This document shows, one piece after another, positions 1-12,083 of a stretch of DNA of 64,000 nt. Location: the NCBI GenBank assembly GCA_036250195.1, contig JAVHZZ010000003.1:339703375-339767374 (forward strand). Reading direction: 5' to 3'. Each line of letters starts with the position of its first letter. The first letter of the stretch is position 1. A program made the position numbers and the translations under genes. The DNA comes from Mixophyes australis. Its lineage: Eukaryota > Chordata > Amphibia > Anura > Limnodynastidae. A model generated the notes under the pieces. That model did no database searches and had not been told where the DNA came from. It saw only the letters and a list, made by a program, of their open reading frames with translations.

Positions 1-369
1 TCTGCTTCATCACTGAACACTGACACCTCTCCTGTTTCTGTGTGAACTATAACTCTGTAGAATGTCACTGGAGACTTTCAAGAACACTTCCACCCCTCCT
101 TTTTCTGTTTTACCTATGAAGTTGCCCAACTGCACTGGAGACTGCCAACAACCCTGCTACTTCTTGTGTCTCTCTGTGAAATGGCGCAGGATCTCCGTGG
201 AGGGCGGTACTTATCGAATACAAAACTCGCAAGATCCGATGACGCGACAATGACTTTTTGCCTTGTTTTCAGTTCAGAGGGCGCGCGAAAGTACAGAGCA
301 GGCTCGGTACTTGGAATGCCTTTGTTCGGGTGGGCTCGGTTTTCCGAAAATCGAGTCTGAGCATCTCTA
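1..369 (+). mobile_element. Right end of a hAT element
   Basis: The segment ends at 369 in a terminus that reads TAGAGATGCTCAG on the complementary strand, a hAT-like end. Its inner part (about 320-369) aligns by eye with the right end of the complete element at 30080-38815: both share TTCGGGTGGGCTCGG followed by a short CCGA-type palindrome. The other end lies outside the window or is lost, so the target duplication (candidate ATTCTAAG at 370-377) cannot be checked. Small open frames here are not convincing genes. Confidence 0.6.
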
Positions 370-1100
370 ATTCTAAGTAATGACATCAGGAATATCCATT
401 TGTACAATATTCAATTTACAGGAGTTTATATATCTATTAACAACACTTATAGATAGATATCTATATAGATATAGATATCTATAAAAACAACTTGACATAA
501 TCTTCTTTTGACAAATAACTGCATGTTTTGCAGAGGACTATGGGGGTCATAACTGTCATGACCTTTAGCCTGGGCCCACAAATTTCCTGATGCAGCCCTG
601 ATTACATGTGTTTATGGGGATGAGGACTACACATATTACAAAGGTTAATATTAATAAGTATATTGGTATCCAATAGATAATAAAACTTCTTTTCTATTGC
701 TGCTCCTTGCTGAACACTGCCGCATTTGAACTTGATAATTGCTTCTCTTTGCCCCATATTACAGAAACATCATGCATTTAATAAAGTACCCTGTGATAAA
801 GTAAGAGGATTAAGGATAGCAACAGATAAAAGCAGTCTCCTTCAATATGCATGGAAGCTGTATCATTAACTCCCAGCAAATTCACTGAGTTGCAGCTTGC
901 AAAGGGTATCCTAGTTTTTGCCTCTTCAACAGTAAGAATGAAGCTTGCTCCAATGTTTGATACCACAAATATTACCACTAATGGTGCTGTTTTTTTGCCC
1001 TGCTTGGTGCTTTTTGTTATTTGCGTATTTAGTCCTTGTTTTGCATGTTGATGTGGAATCATTAAAGCTACCAAAACCCAAATAATGATGAACTAAGTTC
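370..1100. other. No gene recognised; short microsatellite
   Basis: AT-rich sequence. A (TAGATA)-type microsatellite lies at about 440-482. Nothing else is identifiable. Confidence 0.6.
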
Positions 1101-2450
1101 ATTATCATTATCATCATCATCATCTTTTATTTATTTTGCATCACAGAATCTGCAGCGCTGAACAAACAGCAAAAAATAAACAAGAAAAATACAGATAAGT
1201 AAGCAACTACATAAGAAGTCACAACTAGAACAAAGGATACATTACAAAGAGGATGAGGGCCAAACTTGTGAGAAATACATTAAGAGGATTAGACGGATAC
1301 AGGTGAGGGTGATTAGGGTGATCGTCCCCCTAACACACTGTAGCTTCCACTGCAATAGGAATCACTCCTCGACTCCCCCCCCCCCCCCCCTCACTGTCGG
1401 GAGTGACATTGTCATCACATCCTGATGTTGTCAGTGAGGAGCTGGGCTGAGAGGAGCAGCTGACAGAAAGAAGACAGTGTGCTAAGGGAACCCACTGTGC
1501 TTTGGGGGTCCAGTGTGATGAACGGGGCCCAGTGTGATGAAGGGGGAGCAGTGTGATGATGGGGACCAGTGTGATAAACGTGGAACTGTGATGAAGGGAC
1601 ACAGTATGATAAAGGGGACACTCATCCCAACACTGTCAGTGAGGAGCTGCGCTGAGAGTAGCAGTTGACTGAAGAAAAGAATGTAAGCAAAGAATTGTGT
1701 GATGAAGGGGGATAGCATGAAAAGGGGGCACAGTGAAAAAAGGAGCAGCAGTGTGATAGGAGGGTACAGTGTGAAAAGGGAGCCCAGTGTGATAAGGGAG
1801 CACAGTGTGAAAAAGGGGCACAGCGTGAAAACGGTAGGCAGTGTAATAGGAGCTCAGCAGTGTGATAGGAGGGCACAGCGTGAATAGGGGCACAGTGTAA
1901 TGAAGGTGGAACTGTGTGATGAATGCGGCACAGATTGATGATGGAGCAGACATATATGTTATTTGTTGCTCTTATTGTTGTGATTGTATAGCTATATAGT
2001 GCTTTTACTTAAAGAAAAGAACAAATCTGACTGACTTGTATCCTAATATACATTAATATGTTTGAGAAATAGTTTTGTAGGGCACAGAGCCTACAGGAGT
2101 CGGGACTGTAGAGGGGGGAGTCAGGACAAGAGAGGGGGAGGAGTTGGAGTTAATCAATAAACAGCCCCGCCTAAAAAAAAGTCTCTTAATCCATCCAGAG
2201 TGGTGGGCATTAAAGAGGACTTTATATGTGAGGGTAAGCAACTTGAATTGTATTTGAAAGGAATGGGGAGACAATGGAGGGTTTTTCAGAGAAACATAGC
2301 GGAAGAGAAACATAAAAATGCCACATTCAGCACAGATTTCAGGGGTAGCATATTTTTGTCAGGCAATCCAGAGAGGAGAGCATTGCAATAATTAAGGTGG
2401 GAGATGACAAAAGCATGGATGGCTTGGTGGCATCCAGGGAAGGCAGATTT
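1101..2450 (+). repeat. Degraded anuran interspersed repeat
   Basis: It begins with an (ATC)n tract, then TTTATTT and GCAGCGCTGAACAAAC, a familiar start of a long repeat in frog genomes. The far part (about 2190-2445) retains diagnostic pieces: a GGGGAGACAATGGAGGG-type stretch and TTGCAATAATTAAGGTGGGA. The middle has been expanded into a minisatellite (1490-1950). Assignment to a named class is not possible by eye. Confidence 0.5.
1490..1950 (+). repeat. Minisatellite, ~19-20 bp GTGTGATGAAGGGG unit
   Basis: Degenerate tandem copies of CAGTGTGATGAAGGGGG with spacing of about 19-20 bp, interrupted near 1622-1700 by a copy of the preceding GAGGAGCTG sequence (also at 1436-1470). The overlapping open frames on the minus strand are products of the repeat. 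Confidence 0.75.
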
Positions 2451-4549
2451 TATTGCAGGCGGCAACTACAAATGCCAAGTTACAGTAGCTTTCATCTGCA
2501 CCAATTTGTAATTCATTGTAAAAAATACAAGTTGATTCAACACAAAAAGTCATCTTGTAACACATAAACTCCTGGCAGGTAGAGTTCTACTCTTAAAATG
2601 TCACTCATCGGTAGAGATAGCTGCAGCGTTTCATACTTATTACTCTAAACTTTACAATATATCCTCAGACACCTCAGCAACAGACAAGTCCATTAAACAA
2701 TTAAACATTGCCGCTTATCTAATAGAGATTATCTTCCCCACGTTTACTGCTGAGGACAAGCAGCTACTAGAGCAACCTTTCTCATCTGAAGAGTTAGATG
2801 AATTGATGTAAACAGTACTGCAGTTCCCTGCCTGTGAATGCTACATAGTTGCCAACATTTAAATAAAATTTGAAGTATCTCTCGCAAGCTGGACAGATAC
2901 ATGTGTACAGCCCCACGCGTTTCATTTAAGCTTGTCATGGAACAATACACCTAAGTCATGACATGATGCACTTTAAATAGCAGAAATGCACCCGAAATAC
3001 TCTAATGTTGCTTGTTTTTAAAGTGTGTCTTGTCTTTGTAGCCTTAACAGATTGTCTTTTGTAGCCCTGCCCTAAAAGGATGCTAGAAAAAAAAGCAATA
3101 GTGACTCCAACCAAACACTTTGCCAGTTGTTACTCAGAACCCCTGTGACCTTTATGCTCCAACTTCTCTGTCTTGGCCCACTCATAGGTGGAGCAGCAAT
3201 AATGATATATCAGTGTAATAATAATAACTATGACTGTATTCAGTAACTGGCAATGATGCTCATCAATTTTTTTGTCCAGATTTATAGGGTATTTCCACAT
3301 CAAATTGGCTTTAATTTATTGACTTCCTATGTTCTGCAGAAACTGTTACTAAACATATTGCTTTCTTGCATCCATCTGTGCTTTTTAAATTTATATAATT
3401 AAATAGAGGAATTAATTCAGTAAAAGCTTAAGGGGGGCACAGACAATCCAATAATGTTATATAAAGTGAACAATAACTGATGCTGTATAATAATACAAAC
3501 TACCCCCAAAACACCCCAAAGTCTTGTAATTGTTTCAAGACCCTCAATTATTCAATTTCTGAATTACAAAAATGAATGAATCAAATGTTTTAATCATTCA
3601 TTTTAGGATTTTTTTTTTCTTCACAGATCATTTATCTTTTAATAAAATCAGATGTCTTACAAAAAAGAATCCTGAAAATTCCGGGAAGATAAGAATTCTA
3701 AGCATGCTTTCTTAAAATGAAATATTTTGTCATAACTGCATGGAAAATGTGTCTCAGTTAGTAATAGGCATGTCATGAATGTCACAGCTGTGGATTAATG
3801 TATCTTCTGGCAGAGAGTTATTACTTATTCAGCCAACCACAGGATTTAGGGAAATGAGTTTTTCTTGGTATATCGAGAACTCTATGACTTTATTTTGACA
3901 ATTTACTAATATTATGAAACCCCTCTAAGAAAACTGGTAACAGGTTAGTTTGTCTGGAGCAATCTTGCAAAGATTCATTTTAAGGTTGCAGATGATCTGT
4001 TTGATTAGCTGTGATTCAGGAGGTCAACAATAAAGTACAATGTAAGTTCTGTACACATACTAATAAGTCACTTTGGTTTCATCACAGAAAAGTGAGTGAT
4101 GAAGCTCTACTGAAATATCTTCCTGTAAATGTCTTCTTCAGTTGGTATTGCCATATGTAATAATTACATTTGCCACATGAATGGATCTGAAGCAGTTTAG
4201 ATGTAAGCTGTATGACTACTTCTGAGTAACAACTGCATACACTCTAAATATATCTGAATGAATGCTGATGCCATATATTATAATTGTCAGCTGCCCAGAA
4301 TTTCCAGAAACAGGCACTGTGTTTAAATATCTGTTCCTGGAAGAATTTGCCCTTGAAAATTATATTAAGGTTGTTTGTAAACTGCAAAAATATTCAGTCT
4401 TGCAATGCTTTTTCATTTGCTCTAGTGAACCCACTTGCCCTCACATCTCAAGGTGCAGGCCACCTTCACAGTCTGTGTTAAAAACAATCTGCGCATTGTT
4501 TGAGGTCAGCTTATTCTCTGTGACAACAAACGATTATGTATACAGCTGA
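2451..4549. other. No gene or repeat recognised
   Basis: AT-rich sequence without convincing ORFs. The only notable motif is ACGCGTTTC at 2915-2923, which recurs in this window. Confidence 0.5.
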
Positions 4550-5560
4550 GGACGCTCCTTTATGAAAGTTGCTGCCTAGGAAGTATATCGGTGTGATCAC
4601 CAAAACACACCAAAAAGTGGATATCAATATGTAAACATATATACAACCATTGGCGCTATCTAAACAATGTAAAAGAATATGATTTCCTCTTACAATTTTA
4701 CCATAGAAATATATAGCACTCTAACCGATCAAACCAAAAAGATAAAAAAAAGGAAAAAAATAGGAATGAATATAGTGTAATAAGTTCAGGATATTTTCTG
4801 TATATTAGATAAATATACTAATCATTAAACAAATATAGGTGTTTTCTTTATTTGTTATGCTGTTAAACACTCTATGGGGCATATTCAATTCTCGGCGGAA
4901 ACGCCGAAAATCCCGCGGTCCGCGCACTATTACCGTGGAAAAAATGTTAATACGGTAATTTTCTCGCTGGATTTCAGCTCGCAGCTCCCTGAGTCGCGAG
5001 CTGAAATCCAGCTAACTATTACCATAATATCGGTAATAGTTTTTACGCGCCGCGGGAACCGGAGAATTGAATATGCCCCTATGTGTGTATATCTTCTGGA
5101 GAGATCCAATCCCCCTTGTCTTTATCGCATATCAAACACACCAAGGTTATTTCTCACTGTACTGTCTCCACTCCAAGATGCTCATAAGTTAGTGGATCAC
5201 AATATTGTTAAAGAAAAAGAGAGGAATAGCAGAAGATGGTGCGTTACCTCAAATAACTCATATTTATTTATATAAAAACATCACGATAAAAACCCTTATT
5301 CCATAGAACACAGAAATCACATGTCTCTCGGTGTTATGAAGAAGAGCTGCCTACCTGAGTGTAAAAGATCTTATAGCCCTCAGCGGGTACTTTCAATGGG
5401 ATCCCCATCAGCTGTGGTCACAAAAGCTCTGAGTAGAGAGGGAAATTCTATCCATCATCAAGAGTCCGTCACCGACGCGTTTCGACCTTTCTATCTTTAA
5501 AAGAGTCAAGTCCATTATCATTTAAAACCTTGCTGCTATAACACACAAAAAACTATTTTG
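4550..5560. repeat. Anuran repeat with an ACGCGTTTCG motif
   Basis: The stretch flanking the MITE at 4876-5079 ends in a module with ACGCGTTTCG at 5475-5484, a CpG-dense motif in otherwise CpG-poor DNA. I have seen this motif in repeats of other frog sequences. Boundaries and class are uncertain. Confidence 0.3.
4876..5079. mobile_element. Palindromic MITE, GGGGCATATTCAATT ends
   Basis: Terminal inverted repeats GGGGCATATTCAATT and AATTGAATATGCCCC. The interior is itself a long imperfect palindrome (CTGGATTTCAGCTCGCAGCT versus its complement). It is flanked by a 3-bp direct repeat TAT (4873-4875, 5080-5082). A second copy at 40568-40788 is flanked by ATA. Three-base duplications suggest a PIF/Harbinger-type transposase, but they are not the usual TTA/TAA. 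Confidence 0.8.
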
Positions 5561-5895
5561 ATATAATTTCAGATTCATATAACAATAAATATCCAAATAG
5601 AATCATTTAGCTTATTAAAACTTAATCAATTTAATATTAATATTCCATACTAAAAGTCCAGATCATGTGACCGTTAATATCCAATCCATGTATATACTAA
5701 TAGTAGCATCAAAATGGTTTTAAAAATCTTTCCAAAATTATATTTCTATTTCTCTTTATTTTATAGATATCCAATATTCAAAGCAGTCCATATAGACAGT
5801 TCTAAATACAACAGATACTGGACTAAAACACTAACAGAGACGATCACATGATTGGACTAACAATCATGATGGTCAATTTTTATAATACACTAGTA
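5561..5895. other. No gene recognised
   Basis: AT-rich sequence with no convincing ORF or repeat. The last 8 bases are the target duplication of the next element. Confidence 0.5.
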
Positions 5896-6088
5896 CAGGG
5901 TTTCCCAAATCTAGTCCTCAGGGCTCCCCAACAGTGCAGGTTTTCCATATCTCCTTGCTGGAGCACAGGTGTATTCATTACTGACTGACACATTGTAACA
6001 GATCCACAGGTGGTCCTAATTATGTCACATGTGATCCAGAAAACCTGCACTGTTGGGGAGCCCTGAGGACTGGGTTTGGGAAACCCTG
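5896..6088. mobile_element. hAT MITE, 193 bp, copy 1
   Basis: Ends CAGGGTTTCCCAAA and TTTGGGAAACCCTG with inverted repeats of about 50 bp. Perfect 8-bp target duplication CACTAGTA at 5888-5895 and 6089-6096. An equal-length copy lies at 47816-48008. The 86-codon minus-strand ORF across it runs through inverted repeats and is not a gene. Confidence 0.92.
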
Positions 6089-6096
6089 CACTAGTA

Positions 6097-6585
6097 GCAA
6101 AGGCAAAATAAAAAGCGTAGGTGGTCTGTTTTATAAACAATTGTAAGTTTGGCAGCGCTAAAGTTAATAGTGTTTTTAAAATAGACCCCGAGCTTTTTAT
6201 TTTACCTTTTGTACTAGAGTTCTACTTTATCCTGCTGCCAGGTCCTCACATCGCCCCTTAAGAGCAGCAAACTGACTGTCAGGAACTTAGCTGTGTGCAG
6301 AATGGCACTGTTGGCATTCAGTGGTCTTGCAAATGTTTCCTGTCACTTTTTGAGTAAGTCTACATTTATTAGATGTTTCTATGAAAGGCATCGGAATTCT
6401 AGTGTCTACCTCCCTCCTGCCGGAATTATAGTCATCAGAAAGATGGCTACCACCGGAAGTGTTCAGGTGGCTCCATATAAATCTCTTCTACTAACGCTCC
6501 ATTCAGGAAAGCCGAGTCAAAGTCAAGTTGGTACAGCAACAAATCATGGATAGTGGAAATGGCAATGACTAACCTTAGCAGGGGC
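6097..6585. other. No gene recognised
   Basis: Contains an 86-codon plus-strand ORF (6293-6553) with no recognisable domain. Nothing else is supported. Confidence 0.45.
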
Positions 6586-6889
6586 AAACGCAGGATTTGC
6601 AGAGGGGGGTTTCCACACCACGACACCAGTGGGCATGACCAGCATGTATGGGGGCGTGGCTATAATTTTAGACAGTGCTTGCCTGCTCTCCAACTCTTCC
6701 TATCTCCATAATATACATGGGCAATGCTGCGTGCACTACTGTTAGGTGCACACAGTCTCCCTTTTTAAGCAGAGCTGTGTGAAGCGGAAGCAGGGTCCAG
6801 CCACCTCAATTATGAAGTGCCCCAGGCTTGAAGGGGGTTTTTCCAGGCACTAGGAAACCCCCCCACCTCGGTTTGCCTATGCTTACGGT
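6586..6889. mobile_element. hAT-like MITE inserted at the copia relic
   Basis: The left end GGGGCAAACGCAGGATTTG followed by GGGGGGTTTCC is mirrored on the right by GGAAACCCCCCCACCTCGG and TTTGCC. The copia reading frame stops being recognisable exactly at the right end of this block. A clean target duplication could not be fixed, so the class is tentative. Confidence 0.55.
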
Positions 6890-8135
6890 ACTATATCTGG
6901 CAACAGGCAAAAAAATCTCTCCTAAGTCGATCCCGGACTTTTGTGTGTATCCCTTGGCAACAAGGCAGGCTTTATAGCGTGTGATGGTTCCATCCGCATT
7001 CACCTTTTTACAAAAGACCCACTTGCTTTGTAGCATTTTGTGGTCATTTGGCCTGTCAACTACAGTCAGTGTATTACTGTCATTCAGAGCTGTTAACTCT
7101 ATATCTATAGCCGACTTCCACTCTTCTCAGAAGCTACTTAATTTTGCCTTTTGCATGTTTCGCGGTTCACAGAAGGCAAAGTTAGCGAACACCTCACTAT
7201 ATCTTTTAGTGGGGCTACCTTTGTTACTCCTCATAGAACTTCTGCTTTCTGGTTGGATTTCCACATTACCATCTTGATGCTCAGACAGGCTTTCTGCTGC
7301 CTGTATATCCAGCATTACAAACTGTTCCTGTAGTTGTTCCATTCTTCCACTAGGTGGTGTGATTTTGTGAAACACCACATCTCTAGATTTTTATAAGACC
7401 TTTACTGGTAATGTCCCAAAGTCTGTATCCTAACTCTCTTGACAGTACCCGAGCATGATACACTCCACTGACTTGGGATTTAATTTTTGGTTTTTTTCTT
7501 TCGGAATATGTGCATACGCTTTGCAGCCGAATACACAGAGATGATTGACACTTGGCTTTTTTCTGGATCACGCCTCCAGTGGTGTTTTGCCTTTCACGGC
7601 CACTGTGCGTGAGCGTTTTTTAAGGTATTCTGCAGATTCACTGCTTCCGCTTAAAACCTTTTCTCCAGGCCTGAGTCATTAAACACAGTCCGTGCTCATT
7701 CAACAATTGTGCGGTTTGCTCGTTCACTCACAACATTTTGTTCTGGCATGTAGGCAATTGTTAGTTGATACTGCATGCCATATCTCCTTAGAAACTCAGC
7801 TTAAGTCCTGTTGTCATGCTTTCTGCCATTGACGGATCTCAAGACTTTTAGTTTCAGACCCAGTTGAGTCTCTACTAGGCTCTTGTATTCCACAATTTTG
7901 TTGACTTCACTTTTGGCTTTTATGAAATAGACATGTGCCACCCTCATTGGAGTGTCATAAAATATCTGTAGCCACTAACCGATTTCACCTCCATTGGACC
8001 ACACACATCAGTATGCACTAGAGCTAGCGGTATTTCAGCCCTAGTTGCTGAAAACAGGTTTGCTTTCCATTTACGCAGGTCTCACATGTAGCTGCCATAC
8101 AACCAGAGCACTGAGCAGAGACTGAAAATAGATTG
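6890..8135 (-). pseudogene. Ty1/copia retrotransposon pol relic
   Basis: Read on the minus strand, conceptual fragments occur in copia pol order. About 8080-7960: a zinc-knuckle-like CETC segment and LVHTDVCGPM, the first catalytic Asp of the integrase. About 7850-7700: QNVVSERANRTIVE, the integrase catalytic Glu region. Next come VFGCKAYAHIP (about 7545) and GYRLWDIT (about 7425), the integrase C-terminal region. Then EEWKSAIDIELTAL (about 7128) and LQSKWVFCKKVNADG with RYKACLVAKGYTQ, the start of the RVT_2 reverse transcriptase. Several frameshifts and stops are present. The position of the second integrase Asp reads RSVNG instead of the usual RSDNG. The catalytic part of RT, RNase H, gag and LTRs are not seen. 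The copy is dead. Confidence 0.88.
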
Positions 8136-8194
8136 CTGTGATGCGCTTCGCTAATGCAATTTTTATGAATATCAACTTAGTGAGTTTGACTAAA

Positions 8195-8864
8195 GCTGGG
8201 TACAAACTTATGTAGTCTCACCTAAGATGCGATTTATGTAACAATTTTACCAATGGCTGAAAGTCCCAATAAGCATGCCGATTTATGCGTACACATCTAC
8301 ATGATTGACCATCAGTTCTCAGATCTGAATCTCTCATAATCATCTGCTGAAAAGATTGCAACTCTGAACACACTCTACAGCTATCTGCCTACCCTGCAAC
8401 AATACGTAAACCTAATTTAAAAATGGACTTAACCTCTTTGCACACAAATACAGCCACAAACATCCAGGAAGAAATTGCATCACGCATTGCTTTGTCTTGC
8501 TTTGTGTATAGTTGTATATTGCATGTGTACACACTAAACACGTTTTATATGATTTACCTTCAGATCTGTGCTCTTCATCTGTCATAACCAATGGCTGAAA
8601 AGATTGTGACTCTGCACACTCCATAGAGATCTACGGACACTGCTGGTCATGAGTGCAAACAAGCTGCAGAATTGCAGCAATATCCATCGTTGATCGAGAT
8701 TTTTAGTCCGGTTTAGAAATCGAAATGAAACGATACAATGAGTTTTGGATTGATAATCTCTTATTATTGCAGTGTACACACTAATGCAATATTGGCCCGA
8801 ACAGTCGTTTATCGTTTGATTGGCTCGATGTTTGGCTGAAAACATTATAGTGTGTACCCAGCCT
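8195..8864. mobile_element. MITE with GGCTGGGTACACACTA ends, long copy
   Basis: Begins GCTGGGTACAAACT and ends AGTGTGTACCCAGCC. It shares internal blocks with the copy at 25287-25683, for example TTGTGCTCTTCATCTGTCAT versus CTGTGCTCTTCATCTGTCAT. It is about 270 bp longer, mostly owing to extra sequence around 8390-8530. TCTGCTGAAAAGATT-like sequence occurs twice, suggesting internal duplication. Target duplication not resolved. Confidence 0.7.
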
Positions 8865-9073
8865 GACCTTTAAAAGGGCCGTACATTGCTCTTAATTTCC
8901 GCAATAAGTTAAAACAATTTATTAATCAAAGAAGGAGACACCGACCTGTAATAACATATCAGCAGACAATTCTAACAAGTGCTACAAGTGATAACAAACA
9001 GATCTGACAATAAAGCAGGAAGGAGCTTGGGCCAGAGGTGAAGGCTTGGAGGGCCACATGTGGCCCTAAGGCT

Positions 9074-9216
9074 GTGTTGGCTAACCTGTGACACTCCAGG
9101 TGTTGTGAAACTACAAGTCCCAGCATACCCTTCCAGCAATAAGCTGCTATATATAGGCAAAGCATGCTGGGAGTTGTAGTTTCACAACACCTGGAGTGTC
9201 ACAGGTTAGCCAACAC
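9074..9216. mobile_element. Palindromic MITE, GTGTTGGCTAACCTG ends
   Basis: The two halves are near-perfect inverted repeats: GTGTTGGCTAACCTGTGACA at the left, and TGTCACAGGTTAGCCAACAC at the right. The centre is CAGCAATAAGCTGCTATAT. Another copy lies at 22702-22845, and a diverged, interrupted one at 20567-20880. Confidence 0.85.
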
Positions 9217-10504
9217 TGCCCTAGGGCCTCCTATTGGCTATCATGGGTTTATAATGCTATGTGGCTTAGACTTTTCCCTTCTTGTCTGTAAATAAATCAG
9301 TAAACCTGATATGCGGCCGATATGTGAGAGCTTCAATTTGAAGACTAATAAAAGCTTATTTCATAAATCACACAGCTGTTTATCTCCTGTCCTTCCACTT
9401 CAGAAAGGAATAATGTGAAAACTGACATTTTACAGCATGGCCTTCTACCTGGCTGCAGGAGATAGCTTAGCAAAGTGGCCAATCTACAGTATGTTTACGG
9501 ATAGGGAGTAAAACATACCGACATTATCATCTGTAAGTAAAACAAAAAAAGAGGTTGGTAAAAATTAGCTTTATTCTCTGACATCTCTAGATGTTGTTAG
9601 TTTCACTGTGGGAGAAATGTTTTATAACATAAAAAGGTGTTCACGAAAAGTGCTGTCCGTTATTACAGTTTAAGTAAACAGTAATTTTTTTTTACAATTA
9701 TTGGAAAGAGATAATCCAGATTAGGTACCAAACCCTGTCATTTTTTTGTAAATACTGTAATTACATTTGAAAAAAAATGGCACATATTCACTATAGTTAA
9801 AAATGTAGTTCTGTTTAGTTCTTGTCCTAACTTTTTGCCAGGAATACTATATCATGTGACCAGAACATGCTATTGTACTAGTCAAATAAGCAATTCTTAG
9901 CCCCCTGCTTAGAGCGGTGGCAGTTTGTTTTTGGGGAAGGTAATTCCCTCTAAGCTGTATTTTCTTTGTCTAGAAATACCCAGACATGTTTCCGCTGCTG
10001 GTCTGATTACAAGCGAGTGCTGTGTATTCTGAAATCCTGGCATCAAAAACATGTCCAGATTACTGAGCACATGATGTATTAACATTATGGACAGAAGTTG
10101 ACTTTTGGCTTTTTGGTCAAACCTGAGTCAAATGCACATGGTATTTCTCTTGCTGTATAGCAAAGTTATTTCTCCACACATGGAACGGAATCCAACCAAC
10201 CTCAAATCATTTAGTTAACTTTTGGTTTTTTAGAGATTCACTAAAGACTGATAGACTGAAATATTGACAACAATGCCAACTTTATTTACATTTATTCAAA
10301 ATATTTTACTGAAACTTCTTTTTAAAAAATACCAACAGCTAGCATTTTACCAACATGATTATGCCATGCCACGTTCTTTTAGAATTTAAAAAACAAAAAT
10401 TGTAAGGAAAAAGTTTAAAACCTTACACAATCTCAAAATCATTGCTGTAACACTTCTGTTTTTATCCTATTGGCGAACATTTTTTTATGTTATTGGAAGC
10501 CACT
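9217..10504. other. No gene recognised
   Basis: AT-rich, no convincing ORF or repeat. Confidence 0.55.
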
Positions 10505-10660
10505 TTTATTGAGGCACTACAAGGCAGTGTCGTAACTAGACATATTAGTGCCCTGGGCGAGACAGGGCACCGGCGCCCCCCATCTAAGTGGGAGTGACAT
10601 TTACCAAGTGGGTGTGGCCAACCTAATGTGGGGGTGAGGCTAGCACTTTACTGAAAGAAT
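10505..10660 (+). repeat. Fragment of an anuran interspersed repeat
   Basis: GTGTCGTAACTAGACAT followed by CTGGGCGAGACAGGGCACC resembles an element start often seen in frog genomes. Neither class nor limits can be established. Confidence 0.35.
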
Positions 10661-10685
10661 TCTGTTACACATATTTGCAAATGCA

Positions 10686-10687
<2 letters not shown>

Positions 10688-10748
<61 letters not shown>

Positions 10749-10759
10749 GATATAGATAT

Positions 10760-10810
<51 letters not shown>

Positions 10811-10830
10811 TACATTCAAATATATATATA
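10688..10830. repeat. (TA)n microsatellite
   Basis: Two long TA runs separated by GATATAGATATAGA. The 69-codon Tyr/Ile ORF on the minus strand is an artefact of the repeat. Confidence 0.97.
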
Positions 10831-10859
10831 GATTCAAATAAATTAACAACCGGTTCTCT

Positions 10860-12083
10860 GCCCTAATGACCCTTTAAAGTATGCAAAAATATATCCCAAA
10901 AGGTATTCCAATATTTCATGCACTTAATACTCAAATAAGAACAGTAAAAGAGATACACAAAAATATATTTTATAAGAAAGAGTTTTAAATTATTACATAA
11001 AAAATATTAAAGAATACCTCACCTGACAAAAATCTGTTATTTAATATAATATTCATATTATGGAACAGTAATGCCCCCAGTTCATATTATGGCATAGTAA
11101 TGGCTCTCTCCATCACACTGTACCATGTAGCCTTCCTTTGCCCCTGAAAATACTGCGATTCAGCTTCCTTTGCCCCTCAAAACACTGCAATATGTAAAAA
11201 GGTGCTTTGGGCAATAGAGAACACTAAAATGTAATTTAAATAACTAGCCTTTAATAAATATTCCTAAAGAAGGTGTTTGTTCCATTAAGTGTCATTTGTT
11301 ACGTGAACAAGAAACCACTGTGTGCAGCTTTGATTTACACAGAATATTCAGACCTGTGAACATAAATATCTACAGCATTTCTTCTCCCCAATATTAAAAT
11401 ATGTAAATGTAATACCCAAAATGCTGTTGATTTCAACCCTATAAACCTGGCAATATTCATAGCTAAACTGTGTGAAATCACTCATCAGCAGCTGCTACCC
11501 ATGTGTGACCACTCCTAATCCCCTAACTCATGGCTGCAACAGTTTCATGACAAGAGACACTCCCTGTCTCCTCTGTGGAAGAGGGAAATCTGCCAAATTA
11601 TATCATCACAGAAATTCAGCTAAAATGATCCATTCTCTACCTACCAAAGCTTTACCGATATTCCTGAAATGAAAATAACAGATCAAACAGAAATATTGTG
11701 TAGTCATTATTTAAGCTCTGATGTAGCAGCACATTTAACACTGTAACTTTAAGCATAGTTCCTGGCACCAATTAATACCACTAATAAATTAAGATAATAA
11801 TCAGAGACCATGGAGAAAGGGTCTGGAATTTATGTTGCAGGTTTTGCACACTCTCTGCCACACAATTCACACTATGACCTTTACATGATGATGTTCATAA
11901 AAAAATCTTGTCTAGCAACCAAAATGTGCTATTAAATATAAAGTATTGTGTTGCCTGGTGACACTTAGACTGTTACTCATAAACTGTACTCAGAGGTCAA
12001 TAGGAAGACACCGGAGGTCAAACGATTCAGTGCTGAATAGCAGCATAAAATCAGCTGGGCTATAAAGGGCGCCTGTATCTCAG
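10860..12083. other. No gene recognised
   Basis: AT-rich sequence without convincing ORFs or repeats. Confidence 0.5.

Noticed and set aside
1330..1953. Overlapping minus-strand ORFs of 68-105 codons rich in His, Ser, Pro and Phe
   Set aside because: They translate the 19-20-bp minisatellite and a poly-G run; no domain.
10640..10849. Tyr/Ile repeat ORF on the minus strand
   Set aside because: Translation of a (TA)n microsatellite.
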